Shown here: piece after piece, positions 52,646 through 62,912 of the stretch
Position numbering within the stretch: the stretch's first letter is position 1
How the letters are laid out: every line of letters begins with the position of its first letter
Source: Pseudoalteromonas luteoviolacea B = ATCC 29581
GTDB taxonomy: Bacteria > Pseudomonadota > Gammaproteobacteria > Enterobacterales > Alteromonadaceae
NCBI GenBank assembly: GCA_000333235.1
Contig: CAPN01000051.1
Span: forward strand, 310,001 to 374,000
Length of the DNA stretch: 64,000 nucleotides
Direction of reading: 5' to 3'
Translations under genes and position numbers: made by a program
Notes under the pieces: model-generated
What the model was told of the DNA's origin: nothing
Database searches by the model: none
Seen by the model: the letters and a program-made list of their open reading frames with translations, nothing else

Positions 52646-55459
52646 ATGCACGAAGGTGTGATGAAGGCGTGGCTTGAATCTTCACATTTATACGGCGGTA
52701 ACGTTGCCTATGTAGAAGATTTGTATGAAGCGTATCTTGACGATGCGACTTCAGTGCCACAAGAATGGCGAGAGGTGTTTGAGCAACTACCACGCGTAGA
52801 AGGCGTTGATGTTGAAGTCAAACATTCGGAAGTAAAAGCACAATTTGCGGAACTTGCTGCAACTAAGCATAAGCAAGTTATCGTCGCATCAGAAGGTGCG
52901 GCAGACGCGAAGCAAGTAAGAGTGCTGCAGTTAATTAACGCTTTTAGATTCAGGGGCCACCAAAACGCCAGCTTAGATCCACTCGGTCTTTGGAAGCGTG
53001 AGCGTGTTCGTGACTTAGAGCTGGATTATCACGAGTTAACAGATGCAGATCTCGATAAAGAATATAATGTAGGTTCGTTTGCTTGTGGTCAAGAGACCAT
53101 GAAGCTCAGGGATTTATACGAAGCACTTAAAAAAACCTATTGTGGTTCTATCGGTGCGGAGTACATGCATATAACTTCTACCGAAGAAAAACGTTGGTTA
53201 CAACAACGTCTCGAGTCTTCTTTTTCACAACCTAAGTTTAGTGCTGAAGCTAAAATGCGTCTTTTCAAAGGACTCACTGCGGCAGATGGTCTAGAAAAAT
53301 ATTTAGGGGCAAAATTCCCAGGTGCCAAACGTTTCTCTCTTGAAGGCGGTGATGCGTTAGTTCCGATGTTGAAGGAACTTATTCACAGAGCAGGGGAAAG
53401 TGGTCAAGAAGAAGTCGTTATTGGTATGGCTCACCGTGGTCGTTTAAATGTGTTGATTAACGTGATGGGTAAGAACCCACAAGTGTTATTCGATGAGTTT
53501 GCGGGTAAATACGGTGCATCAGCAGGCTCTGGTGATGTTAAATACCACATGGGTTTCTCTTCAGACTTTGCAACTAAAGGTGGCAAAGTGCACATGGCGT
53601 TGGCGTTTAACCCATCTCACCTAGAAATTGTAAACCCGGTTGTTATGGGTTCAGTTCGGGCACGATTAGATCGCTTAAGCTGTAAAACAGGTTCTAAAGC
53701 ACTTCCAGTCACGATTCACGGCGACTCAGCAATTGCTGGTCAAGGTGTGGTACAAGAAACGTTTAACTTGTCACAAACTCGCGCTTTTGGTGTGGGTGGT
53801 TCAATTCGCATTGTCGTAAATAACCAATTAGGTTTCACGACATCGAAACAAGAAGACGTGCGTTCAACTGAATACTGTACAGACATTGCGAAAATGGTTC
53901 AGGCTCCAATTTTCCATGTCAATTCTGACGATCCGGAAGCAGTTGCATTTGTTACTCAGGTAGCGCTTGATTTCCGTAACCAGTTCCGTCGCGATGTAGT
54001 TATTGATCTTGTGTGTTATCGTCGTCATGGTCACAACGAGGCAGATGAGCCAAATGCTACTCAGCCGTTGATGTATCAAAAAATCAAAAAGCACCCAGTC
54101 CCTCGTGAGATATACGCAAGTAAACTCGTAAGCGAAGGCTTAATTAGTGCAGATGAAGCGAAACAAATCGCTGAAGAGTATCGTGAAGGTCTAGATAAAG
54201 GTGTGTGTGTTGTTGAAGAAATTCAAAAAGACACTAAGCATTCTTCGGATTGGTCGAAATTTGTTGGTCATGATTGGGATACGCCTTATAACGCAAGCGT
54301 TCCATTAGCGAAACTGACTGAACTTGCTCAAGTAGTAGCGAGTTACCCTGCAGGTCACAAAGCGCAATCACGTGTTGCCAAAATTTACGAAGACCGTAAG
54401 TCGATGGCCAGTGGTGAAAAGCCGCTCGATTGGGGCATGGCAGAAACACTTGCGTATGCCACATTAGTTGACGCAGGTATTGATGTGCGAATGACAGGCC
54501 AGGACTCAGGTCGTGGTACATTCTTCCACCGCCATGCAGTTGTTCACAACCAAAAAGACGCATCAGTTTATTTACCACTACAAAACATCCGTGAAGGCCA
54601 AGGCGCGTTTGAGGTTTATGACTCAGTATTATCTGAAGAAGCCGTGTTAGCGTTTGAATATGGTTATGCAACAGCAGAACCAACTTCGTTAGTGCTTTGG
54701 GAAGCACAATTTGGTGACTTTGCGAATGGTGCTCAAGTTGTATTCGATCAATTCTTAAGCTCTGGTGAGCAAAAGTGGGGTCGTTTATGTGGTTTGACTA
54801 TCATGTTGCCTCACGGTTATGAAGGTCAAGGCCCAGAGCACAGTTCTGCGCGTCTCGAGCGTTTCTTACAATTGTGTGCGGATCACAATATGCAAGTGTG
54901 TGTTCCTACAACGCCTGCACAAGTATATGCAATGCTTCGCCGACAATCTGTGCGTCCATTACGTCGTCCATTGATTGTAATGACACCAAAGTCTTTATTA
55001 CGTCATCCATTAGCCATTTCCTCATTAGAAGAGCTAGCCAATGGCGTTTATCAGAATATGATTGATGAAATCGATGATATTAATCCAACAAACGTTGAGC
55101 GTGTTGTATTCTGTAGCGGTAAAGTCTACTACGATTTGTTACAAGAACGTCGTAAGCAAGAATTGAATAACATTGCTATCGTACGTGTAGAGCAATTATA
55201 TCCTTTCCCACATAAGGAAATGGATGAAATTATGGCTCGTTATCAGCACGTACGTGATTTTGTATGGTGTCAAGAAGAACCACAGAACCAAGGTGCATGG
55301 TATTGTTCTCAGCATCACTTCTGGCAAGCGATCCCGAAAGGCGCTGCATTGAAGTATGCAGGTCGTGCAGCATCGGCAGCTCCTGCGTGTGGTTACCTTT
55401 CTACACATAATAAAGAACAGACCGCGTTGGTTGCAGACGCATTAACTATCGAGAAATAA
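52646..55459 (+). CDS. sucA: 2-oxoglutarate dehydrogenase E1 (SucA)
   Basis: A 937-residue thiamine diphosphate enzyme that decarboxylates 2-oxoglutarate and transfers succinyl to the E2 lipoyl group. The N-terminal helper region (MKAWLESSHLYGGNVAYVEDLYEAYL) binds E2. The TPP core has VVIGMAHRGRLNVL and IHGDSAIAGQGVVQE, and the C-terminal half has the transketolase-like fold with EAQFGDFANGAQ. Length matches E. coli (933). It starts 40 bases past the sdhB hairpin, with a moderate AAAGGG ribosome-binding site. Confidence 0.97.
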   Translation: MHEGVMKAWLESSHLYGGNVAYVEDLYEAYLDDATSVPQEWREVFEQLPRVEGVDVEVKHSEVKAQFAELAATKHKQVIVASEGAADAKQVRVLQLINAFRFRGHQNASLDPLGLWKRERVRDLELDYHELTDADLDKEYNVGSFACGQETMKLRDLYEALKKTYCGSIGAEYMHITSTEEKRWLQQRLESSFSQPKFSAEAKMRLFKGLTAADGLEKYLGAKFPGAKRFSLEGGDALVPMLKELIHRAGESGQEEVVIGMAHRGRLNVLINVMGKNPQVLFDEFAGKYGASAGSGDVKYHMGFSSDFATKGGKVHMALAFNPSHLEIVNPVVMGSVRARLDRLSCKTGSKALPVTIHGDSAIAGQGVVQETFNLSQTRAFGVGGSIRIVVNNQLGFTTSKQEDVRSTEYCTDIAKMVQAPIFHVNSDDPEAVAFVTQVALDFRNQFRRDVVIDLVCYRRHGHNEADEPNATQPLMYQKIKKHPVPREIYASKLVSEGLISADEAKQIAEEYREGLDKGVCVVEEIQKDTKHSSDWSKFVGHDWDTPYNASVPLAKLTELAQVVASYPAGHKAQSRVAKIYEDRKSMASGEKPLDWGMAETLAYATLVDAGIDVRMTGQDSGRGTFFHRHAVVHNQKDASVYLPLQNIREGQGAFEVYDSVLSEEAVLAFEYGYATAEPTSLVLWEAQFGDFANGAQVVFDQFLSSGEQKWGRLCGLTIMLPHGYEGQGPEHSSARLERFLQLCADHNMQVCVPTTPAQVYAMLRRQSVRPLRRPLIVMTPKSLLRHPLAISSLEELANGVYQNMIDEIDDINPTNVERVVFCSGKVYYDLLQERRKQELNNIAIVRVEQLYPFPHKEMDEIMARYQHVRDFVWCQEEPQNQGAWYCSQHHFWQAIPKGAALKYAGRAASAAPACGYLSTHNKEQTALVADALTIEK

Positions 55460-55469
55460 GGGATAGAAG

Positions 55470-56954
55470 ATGGCTATTGAAATTAAAGTTCCTGTATTGC
55501 CAGAATCCGTTGCAGACGCAACCGTAGCAACGTGGCATGTTAACGTTGGTGACACAGTAGAGCGTGACCAAAATCTAGTTGACATCGAAACAGATAAAGT
55601 AGTTCTTGAAGTCGTTGCGCCAGAAGCTGGCGTAATCACTGAAATTTTACATGAAGAAGGTGCGACAGTACTTGGTCAGCAAGTTATCGCATTGGTTGGT
55701 GCGGCAGGTGAACAACCAGCAGCACCTGCGCAAAAAACAGAAAAGCCAGCAGCGGCATCAGCATCAGAAGGTAAAGAAGTGGACATTAAAGTACCAGTAC
55801 TTCCAGAATCAGTAGCAGACGCTACGATTGCAACTTGGCACGTTCAACCGGGTGAAGCGGTTTCTCGTGACCAAAACCTAGTTGACATTGAAACTGACAA
55901 AGTAGTTCTTGAAGTTGTAGCACCAGAAGATGGTGTCATGGGCGAACACGTCCATGCAGAAGGTGAAACAGTGCTTGCTGAGCAAGTTATCGGCAAATTG
56001 ATCGCTGGTGCACAAGCTAGTTCTGCTCCAGTTGCCGCGGCTCCTGCTGCAACATCAAGCGACGATAGCAATGATGTGCTTACGCCATCTGTGCGTCGTT
56101 TGATTGCTGAGAAAGGCCTAGATGCATCGAAAATTAAAGGTTCTGGTAAAGGTGGTCGCATCACTAAAGAAGATGTTGATGCGTTCCTAAAAGCCCCTGC
56201 ACCTGCAAAAGCCTCAACAGCAACTAAAGCTGCGCCAGCGGTTGCACTTGGTGAGCGTACCCAAAAACGTGTACCGATGACTCGTCTTCGTAAAACAATT
56301 GCAAACCGTCTACTAGAAGCGAAAAACTCAACCGCCATGTTGACGACATTCAACGAAGTGAACATGAAGCCGATCATGGATCTTCGTAAGCAATACCAAG
56401 ACGTGTTTGAAAAGCGTCACGGTATTCGTTTAGGTTTTATGTCTTTCTATGTAAAAGCCGTTGTTGAAGCATTGAAGCGCTTCCCAGAAGTGAATGCATC
56501 AATTGATGGCGATGATATCGTTTATCACAACTATTTTGACGTTAGTATTGCTGTATCTACACCTCGTGGTTTAGTTACTCCAGTGCTTCGTGATTGCGAT
56601 AAGCTTTCAGTCGCTGAGATTGAGAAAGGTATTAAAGAGCTTGCTATTAAAGGTCGTGATGGCAAGCTTACGGTTGAAGATATGACAGGTGGTAACTTCA
56701 CGATTACTAATGGTGGCGTGTTTGGTTCATTATTGTCTACGCCAATCATCAACTTACCACAGTCGTCTATTCTTGGTATGCACAAGATCCAAGATCGTCC
56801 AATGGCGGTTGATGGTAAAGTAGAAATTCTACCTATGATGTATTTAGCGCTAAGCTATGACCACCGTCAAATTGATGGTAAAGAATCGGTAGGCTTCTTG
56901 GTAACAATCAAAGAGTTGCTAGAAGATCCAACTCGTCTGCTTTTAGACGTTTAA
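55470..56954 (+). CDS. sucB: 2-oxoglutarate dehydrogenase E2 (SucB) with two lipoyl domains
   Basis: A 494-residue dihydrolipoyl succinyltransferase. It carries two tandem lipoyl domains with lipoyl-lysines Lys43 and Lys144, both in [10 protein letters not shown], 101 residues apart and similar at DNA level. Ala/Pro-rich linkers follow, then the E1/E3-binding domain ([15 protein letters not shown] from residue 204) and the acyltransferase core with His465-x-x-x-Asp469 in [10 protein letters not shown]. coli SucB (405 residues) has one lipoyl domain, so the extra ~100 residues are the duplication. It follows sucA by 10 bases and ends at a terminator; E3 (lpd) is not in the window. Confidence 0.96.
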   Translation: MAIEIKVPVLPESVADATVATWHVNVGDTVERDQNLVDIETDKVVLEVVAPEAGVITEILHEEGATVLGQQVIALVGAAGEQPAAPAQKTEKPAAASASEGKEVDIKVPVLPESVADATIATWHVQPGEAVSRDQNLVDIETDKVVLEVVAPEDGVMGEHVHAEGETVLAEQVIGKLIAGAQASSAPVAAAPAATSSDDSNDVLTPSVRRLIAEKGLDASKIKGSGKGGRITKEDVDAFLKAPAPAKASTATKAAPAVALGERTQKRVPMTRLRKTIANRLLEAKNSTAMLTTFNEVNMKPIMDLRKQYQDVFEKRHGIRLGFMSFYVKAVVEALKRFPEVNASIDGDDIVYHNYFDVSIAVSTPRGLVTPVLRDCDKLSVAEIEKGIKELAIKGRDGKLTVEDMTGGNFTITNGGVFGSLLSTPIINLPQSSILGMHKIQDRPMAVDGKVEILPMMYLALSYDHRQIDGKESVGFLVTIKELLEDPTRLLLDV

Positions 56955-56971
56955 TCGTTAGATTAAAAAAC

Positions 56972-57003
56972 AAGCTGCACACTAAGTTGTGCAGCTTTTT
57001 TTT
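56972..57003 (+). terminator. Terminator after sucB
   Basis: AAGCTGCACA/TGTGCAGCTT stem with a 6-nt loop and a long T run. Confidence 0.94.
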
Positions 57004-57129
57004 GCGCCTTTGGTCTAAGTGGGGTTTTCATGAAAGCCTATGAGATCTATACTAGACGCGCAATTTGGGATAGCTGATTATTTGCATAAATATTCAGCCT
57101 TTTTAGTACAAAAAATTGGATAAAACGTC

Positions 57130-58296
57130 ATGAATTTGCATGAGTACCAGGCTAAACAATTGTTTGCCGAATATGGTTTACCAGTGTCTGAGGGATTCGC
57201 CTGTGATACACCTCAGGAAGCTGTAGAAGCTGCCGGAAAAATCGGTGGTGACAAGTGGGTTGTTAAGTGTCAAGTGCACGCGGGTGGCCGCGGCAAAGCA
57301 GGTGGTGTTAAGCTTGCTGACAGCAAAGATGAGATCAGAGCATTCGCTGAAAAATGGCTTGGCAAAAACCTTGTTACTTATCAAACAGATGAGAAAGGTC
57401 AGCCGGTAGCTAAAATTCTAGTTGAAAGCTGCACTGATATTGCAAACGAATTATACCTAGGTGCTGTTGTTGACCGTTCGACTCGTCGTATCGTGTTCAT
57501 GGCATCTACAGAAGGTGGTGTTGAGATCGAGCAAGTTGCTGAAGAAACACCAGAACTGATCCACAAAGTAGCGATTGACCCACTCGTTGGTCCTCAAGCT
57601 TACCAAGGCCGTGAACTTGCGTTCAAATTGGGTCTTGACGCTAATCAAGTTAAACAATTCACTAAGGTTTTCTTAGGCCTAGCGAATATGTTTATCGATC
57701 ACGATTTCGCATTATTAGAAATTAACCCGCTAGTAATCACCGATCAAGGTAACTTACACTGCCTAGATGGTAAAATCGGCGTAGACGGTAACGCATTATT
57801 CCGTCAACCGAAAATCCGTGGTTTTCACGATCCATCTCAAGAAGATGCACGTGAAGCTCACGCAGCAAGTTTCGAACTTAACTACGTTGCACTTGATGGT
57901 AATGTAGGTTGTATGGTTAACGGTGCTGGCCTTGCAATGGGCACAATGGACATCGTAAACCTACACGGTGGTAAACCAGCTAACTTCCTTGATGTTGGTG
58001 GTGGCGCGACGAAAGAGCGTGTTGCTGAAGCATTCAAGATCATCCTTTCAGATGATAACGTTAAAGCAGTATTGGTTAACATCTTCGGTGGTATCGTGCG
58101 TTGTGACATGATTGCAGAAGGTATTATCGGTGCGGTTAAAGAAGTTGGCGTAAACGTACCAGTGGTTGTACGTCTTGAAGGTACTAACGCTGAACTTGGT
58201 CGCGAAGTACTAGCTAACTCAGGTCTAGACATCATTGCTGCTGAGTCGCTAACAGATGCAGCTGTGAAAGTAGTTGCAGCAGCGGAGGGCAAATAA
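57130..58296 (+). CDS. sucC: Succinyl-CoA synthetase beta subunit
   Basis: A 388-residue ATP-grasp subunit, same length as E. coli SucC, that forms ATP or GTP from succinyl-CoA with SucD. N-terminal [12 protein letters not shown], nucleotide-binding [13 protein letters not shown] (~51-63) and the C-terminal [15 protein letters not shown] power-helix region are diagnostic. It lies beyond the sucB terminator with a 127-nt gap, so it may have its own promoter. Confidence 0.97.
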   Translation: MNLHEYQAKQLFAEYGLPVSEGFACDTPQEAVEAAGKIGGDKWVVKCQVHAGGRGKAGGVKLADSKDEIRAFAEKWLGKNLVTYQTDEKGQPVAKILVESCTDIANELYLGAVVDRSTRRIVFMASTEGGVEIEQVAEETPELIHKVAIDPLVGPQAYQGRELAFKLGLDANQVKQFTKVFLGLANMFIDHDFALLEINPLVITDQGNLHCLDGKIGVDGNALFRQPKIRGFHDPSQEDAREAHAASFELNYVALDGNVGCMVNGAGLAMGTMDIVNLHGGKPANFLDVGGGATKERVAEAFKIILSDDNVKAVLVNIFGGIVRCDMIAEGIIGAVKEVGVNVPVVVRLEGTNAELGREVLANSGLDIIAAESLTDAAVKVVAAAEGK

Positions 58297-59168
58297 TGTC
58301 AGTTTTAATTAACAAAGACACAAAAGTAATCTGTCAAGGTTTTACTGGTGGTCAAGGTACTTTCCACTCTGAGCAAGCGCTTCAGTACGGTACTCAAATG
58401 GTTGGTGGTGTGTCTCCAGGTAAAGGTGGTACAACACATTTAGGCCTTCCAGTATTCAATACCGTTCGTGAAGCAGTAGAATCAACAGGCGCAACAGCAT
58501 CGGTTATCTATGTTCCTGCAGCGTTCTGTAAAGATGCTATTTTAGAAGCAATCGACGCAGGTATTCAGTTGATCGTTTGTATCACTGAAGGTATCCCAAC
58601 GTTAGACATGGTTGACGTAAAAGTTAAGCTTGAAGAAACTGGCGTTCGTATGATTGGTCCTAACTGCCCAGGTGTAATCACACCAGGACAATGTAAAATT
58701 GGTATCATGCCTGGCCACATTCACTTACCAGGTAAAGTAGGTATCGTATCTCGTTCTGGTACGCTTACTTATGAAGCAGTTAAACAAACAACAGACGCTG
58801 GCTTCGGTCAATCTACGTGTGTAGGCATTGGTGGCGATCCAATTCCTGGAACAAACTTCATCGACGTGTTGAAGATGTTCCAAGACGATCCACAAACTGA
58901 GGCTATCGTGATGATCGGTGAGATCGGTGGTAATGCTGAAGAAGAAGCTGCCGAGTTTATCAAGCACAACGTTACTAAGCCAGTAGTGTCTTACATTGCC
59001 GGTGTTACTGCACCAGCTGGTAAGCGTATGGGCCACGCCGGTGCAATCATTGCAGGTGGTAAAGGTACAGCGGATGAGAAATTTGCTGCGCTTGAAGCGG
59101 CTGGTGTAAAAACTGTTCGCTCTCTTGCAGACATCGGTGCTGCACTAAAAGAAAAAGCAGGTTGGTAA
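58296..59168 (+). CDS. sucD: Succinyl-CoA synthetase alpha subunit
   Basis: A 290-residue CoA-binding subunit carrying the phosphohistidine. CoA-binding [15 protein letters not shown] (~16-30), phosphorylated His in [14 protein letters not shown] (~247-260). It overlaps the sucC stop (TAATG) and closes the TCA cluster at a terminator. Confidence 0.97.
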   Translation: MSVLINKDTKVICQGFTGGQGTFHSEQALQYGTQMVGGVSPGKGGTTHLGLPVFNTVREAVESTGATASVIYVPAAFCKDAILEAIDAGIQLIVCITEGIPTLDMVDVKVKLEETGVRMIGPNCPGVITPGQCKIGIMPGHIHLPGKVGIVSRSGTLTYEAVKQTTDAGFGQSTCVGIGGDPIPGTNFIDVLKMFQDDPQTEAIVMIGEIGGNAEEEAAEFIKHNVTKPVVSYIAGVTAPAGKRMGHAGAIIAGGKGTADEKFAALEAAGVKTVRSLADIGAALKEKAGW

Positions 59169-59179
59169 ACAATCTGTAG

Positions 59180-59204
59180 AAAAGGCCCGCGACGGGCCTT
59201 TTTT
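59180..59204 (+). terminator. Terminator after sucD
   Basis: AAAAGGCCCG/CGGGCCTTTT stem, 3-nt loop and T run. Confidence 0.94.
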
Positions 59205-59467
59205 GTTTCTAGCGAACAACGTTACATTTCTAGTAAACCTTTCTGACCGACTTCAATTGTGACTCGCTTCATTGGCTCATCTAATCTAAGCGTCTATACT
59301 TTCTGTGAAAATGGGTAAACTAACCCAATTCATCGTTTGTAAATTCATTTTTTACATTCAATAACTCAGATTTTTAAATTCTGAGGTTTTGTGGCCAAAG
59401 AGAATTAATTTAGTAATACGGTAATTGGGAATACTGATAGGTACTATAACCTAGAGATCTAAATTCT

Positions 59468-61342
59468 ATGCGCATTATTTTTAGTTTTGCTTCGTGGTAT
59501 CGGTTTCTTAGCGCTGTAATGTTGAGTTCGTTTTTATTGTTAAGTAGTTTTCATGTCACTGCGGATGATGACCAAATACAAGGCATATCAGAACGGAGGG
59601 CATTAGAGCAACAAGTTCTTATGTCGCCACTGTCTAATCTGAATGAACTGAGAAACAAGCTCTCTTTTTCTAAATTGACGATAGAAGACCAAATATATTT
59701 GGAAACACTCATTGCAAGAATTCACTTTTTTAAAGGTGAGATTGAGTTGGCAAACGATTATTTTGACAAGGCACAAGCGAAACTGGTCAATGGCTCCTCA
59801 AATTGGGGGACTGGGTATTTTTACCTTTATCGTGCCTTTTTTGCAATTGAACAAGGTAGTTTGGATGAAGCTAAGCGGTTAATTGCACTTTCGCGAGACA
59901 ATTTCACTAATATCAAAGAATCTAATATGCTTGCGAGGGTATCCGCGATAGAAGGGATTATTCATATTTGGCGTGAGGAATATGCACAAGCATTAGCTAC
60001 ACTTCAAGACGCCCATGCTTATATATTAAAAAATGATGTTGAAACGACGACTCAACTTGTTGTAGTTGATGCATTGACCGCGTACTACGCCACCTTAAAA
60101 TATTATGAGAAAGGTATAGAGCTAGCGTATCAAGCAGATAATTTGGCCAAAAACGCCAGTAACATTCTAGATGGTTTACCTGCTAAATATAATCTTTGTT
60201 TAATCCTATTGCGTAAGTCACTATTAAATCAAGCACAAGAGTGTTATCTCGATATGAATGAGGTGGCTATTGAGTTTAATCTACCTAGGTATAAGTTCTG
60301 GGCGCCGTCAGGTCTTGGCAAAGTCGCAATAGAACAGGGGGAATATCAAAAGGCCCTCGATTATTTTAAAGTCGCTCAATCATTTGAATCGCAGGCGATT
60401 ATTAACCCAGCACATTTAATCGTGTTACGTAATAATCAAGCGCGAGCGCTCTCTCAGTTAGGTCGACATTCCGATGCAGATAAACAAGTGAGAAGTGCAC
60501 TAGATATAGTCAAAAACTACCACAGCCCTCTTAATAATCGTTATTTACGTCAAACATTACGTTTAAAAGCGGATATCCTTGAAAATGCCGGTAAGCTGAA
60601 AGAATCGATTGGGGTGTACCATCAATTTATCGGATTATTAGAAGAATCAGAGTTAGATACAAAACGAATATTAGAACAGGAAGCAAAAAGCTTTTATGAG
60701 GCAGAGCATCATAAATTGCGGCTAGCTTTAAGTGATCAAAAAAATGCAACGCAGGCCGCTGAACTTAAAGAGTTGCAACATCAAAAGTCGCTTACTTTAG
60801 CCTATATTCTAGTGTTTTTTACGACCATAATGAGTGCGCTCGTTTTTTGGTATTTCCAGCGGCAATTGAAACTAAATCGACTGAAGTTTTTTTCAAAAGA
60901 TCCCTTAACGGGTTTATATAATCGCCTCTATTTACATGACCGTCTTGAGGCGATGATCCAGGAACATAAGCCATTTTGTATCATAACGTTAGATCTTAAC
61001 GATTTTAAACGATTTAATGATAAATTTGGCTACCTAGTCGGTGATGAGGTATTGCGCCAATTAGCCAACTCGCTAAGAGAAAGCTTCCGCGAGTCAGAGG
61101 ATATTGTCGTTAGAAGTGGTGGTGAAGAATTTGTGATTTTGTGTGCTCAAGCACAGGCCAATGGTATAGGCCAACGCTTAGAGTCGGTGCGGCATCGTTT
61201 AGGTGACAAAACTAAGCAAATGGTCGATGTGGAAGTAGAGTTTTCTACTCAAGTTATTATCTATCAGCATCAAGGATTAACGTCGTTACTTGTGCAAATT
61301 GATAACGCATTACGAACGTCAAAAAGGAAGAGCTCTTCCTGA
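59468..61342 (+). CDS. TPR-GGDEF diguanylate cyclase
   Basis: A 624-residue membrane protein predicted to make cyclic di-GMP. The N-terminal signal or anchor (~11-32) is followed by an extracytoplasmic region of TPR-like helices (~40-410) as putative sensor, a membrane span (~441-463) and a cytoplasmic GGDEF domain with LTGLYNRLYLHDRL and the active motif GGEEF at residues 551-555. The inhibitory RxxD site upstream is degenerate: Glu stands where Arg is expected (FRESEDIVVR). It stands alone, 299 bases after sucD, and the signal sensed is unknown. Confidence 0.9.
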   Translation: MRIIFSFASWYRFLSAVMLSSFLLLSSFHVTADDDQIQGISERRALEQQVLMSPLSNLNELRNKLSFSKLTIEDQIYLETLIARIHFFKGEIELANDYFDKAQAKLVNGSSNWGTGYFYLYRAFFAIEQGSLDEAKRLIALSRDNFTNIKESNMLARVSAIEGIIHIWREEYAQALATLQDAHAYILKNDVETTTQLVVVDALTAYYATLKYYEKGIELAYQADNLAKNASNILDGLPAKYNLCLILLRKSLLNQAQECYLDMNEVAIEFNLPRYKFWAPSGLGKVAIEQGEYQKALDYFKVAQSFESQAIINPAHLIVLRNNQARALSQLGRHSDADKQVRSALDIVKNYHSPLNNRYLRQTLRLKADILENAGKLKESIGVYHQFIGLLEESELDTKRILEQEAKSFYEAEHHKLRLALSDQKNATQAAELKELQHQKSLTLAYILVFFTTIMSALVFWYFQRQLKLNRLKFFSKDPLTGLYNRLYLHDRLEAMIQEHKPFCIITLDLNDFKRFNDKFGYLVGDEVLRQLANSLRESFRESEDIVVRSGGEEFVILCAQAQANGIGQRLESVRHRLGDKTKQMVDVEVEFSTQVIIYQHQGLTSLLVQIDNALRTSKRKSSS

Positions 61343-61391
61343 ATTAGGTGGGGGCCTATTTCAGCGCTTCTCGTTCTTTTCGGTACTGTGC

Positions 61392-61429
61392 GCGCTAATT
61401 TGGGAAGGTAAGACCTTTCAAATTAGCGC
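61392..61429. repeat. Long palindromic hairpin after the GGDEF gene
   Basis: GCGCTAATTTG (61392-61402) pairs perfectly with CAAATTAGCGC (61419-61429), and an inner AAGGT/ACCTT stem (3-nt loop) follows a short asymmetric bulge. On the plus strand it is followed by A, not T, so it is not a canonical terminator. It could be a repetitive extragenic palindrome or bidirectional structure. Confidence 0.7.
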
Positions 61430-61565
61430 AAAAAGTCCTGGGAACACGGTGCTAATCCCTCAGCATAAGTTTTACAGTCTTTTAAACTACTTTATTGACT
61501 TAAATGCCTGCTGAGGCCACACATCTTCTTGTGGATTAATGGTCTAACGCACTCGCGTAATCAAC

Positions 61566-62636
61566 TTAATAATCATAACTAATATGTTGATAGAAGCGGA
61601 CATTAATATCTTGCTTTTCAGGCACGATGGGTAATTTAGCCGCAACATCTCGGATTGTTGCTTCGACATTATTCATGAATTTACCGTAACCCATATCATG
61701 CTTGTCCGTCGTTTTCGCGACAACGACAAAATGCATCATTTCTGCGAGTTTTTTCTCGTTAAAAATGACCGAGACTTGTTTTTCAGCGCTCGTGACATCA
61801 AAGCTGAGTTTCTGTAGTTCACGATTAGAATCAGACTTATCAAATTTACTACTGCGTACAATTGGTAGTTTTCCATCGGCGACCATAGCGCATAGATCTA
61901 GGTTTCTCCCAGCGCAGCTACCTAAAAACGTATCTGCGATTTGATTATAAAACTGACCATAATCGCCGTCGCTTGCTAATGTGTTAAAATGCATTTTTAT
62001 TGCACGTGTCACGGGAATGCTAAACGTCACGTAGGTCATCTCTGAGTGATTTTCTGGCAATACACAACCGCGAGCTTGATAGCGAGGATAGAGCGCGCGT
62101 AACTTATAACCATATGATTCTTTGTTTCCCTTAGCTTTGGCAAAAAGATCATACGTCAGGTGTTGGTGATCGCGAAGTCGGAATTGAATGTTTGATTCAG
62201 GTAAGACGCTTTTCAGTTCAGCAAGCACTTTACGTACTCTAGCGTGAAAGTTTGCTGCTTGTGCACGGAGCTCTTCACCAGTAGCTAAGAATAGGATACG
62301 TATTTTTCGTGCTTTCCACGTTTCATCAAAATAGCTCTTATGCGCCTCATGGTAACGAGGGTTATAGAAAAACAACATCTGCTTTTCTGTCTGCATTGTG
62401 TACGGCTCTTCATGAAACCGAACTACTGGCAATTTGTCATTAGCAATCAAATGTACGTTGTGTAATTCGAATTCATCACATAAGGCAAAAAGCTGTCTAG
62501 CTACGCGGTCGTAGCAAGCGCCTAAATTATCAAAGTAACGGTAGAAAGAATCTTCTGGTTTAAATTCCGCTAGAATATATTGATTATTACGAGCGTGAGA
62601 CGGTATATAGACACGGTGTAAATTCATAGAAGCCAT
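61566..62636 (-). CDS. Unknown protein with two ~190-residue internal repeats
   Basis: A 356-residue protein of no family known to me. It is built of two related units: NDKLPVVR (66-73) recurs as DGKLPIVR (254-261), and QHLTYD (158-163) as QHISYD (350-355, the C-terminus), each pair ~190 residues apart. Before each latter motif lies a similar helix-strand segment. There is no signal peptide or membrane span, so it is probably cytoplasmic. The start at ATG 62636 is set by GGGA eight bases upstream; the frame stays open to 62753. It is divergent from glnS with a 276-nt gap and is not in an operon. Confidence 0.75.
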   Translation of the reverse strand: MASMNLHRVYIPSHARNNQYILAEFKPEDSFYRYFDNLGACYDRVARQLFALCDEFELHNVHLIANDKLPVVRFHEEPYTMQTEKQMLFFYNPRYHEAHKSYFDETWKARKIRILFLATGEELRAQAANFHARVRKVLAELKSVLPESNIQFRLRDHQHLTYDLFAKAKGNKESYGYKLRALYPRYQARGCVLPENHSEMTYVTFSIPVTRAIKMHFNTLASDGDYGQFYNQIADTFLGSCAGRNLDLCAMVADGKLPIVRSSKFDKSDSNRELQKLSFDVTSAEKQVSVIFNEKKLAEMMHFVVVAKTTDKHDMGYGKFMNNVEATIRDVAAKLPIVPEKQDINVRFYQHISYDY

Positions 62637-62912
62637 TTGGTTGTTCCCTGTAACTGCTTTCAATGTGAGCACTATAGGCAGTTTCCATGACTGTTTTATT
62701 GCGCTAGAACAAAAAGCGTCATATTTTCTAATTTTGGCTTTGATCTGACGCAAACTTTAGTGGTTCGTCAGAGGGATCTCATGCAACACAGGTACTTTCA
62801 TAGGGAGATTTGTAAAGTTTTTCAGCTTATGCTTTTAAGCGCTGTAAGTTAGCTAAAGTTTTTGTAATAATGTGGCAGTATTTATTCGCATTGCATAGAG
62901 GATGCTACCCTT

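Noticed and set aside
54234..54707. 157-codon minus-strand frame inside sucA
   Set aside because: Antisense to strongly conserved SucA sequence, no start signal.
55844..56377. 177-codon minus-strand frame inside sucB
   Set aside because: Ala/Ser-rich antisense reading of the lipoyl linkers; its repeat only mirrors the lipoyl duplication.
57882..58292. 136-codon minus-strand frame inside sucC
   Set aside because: Antisense shadow of conserved coding sequence.
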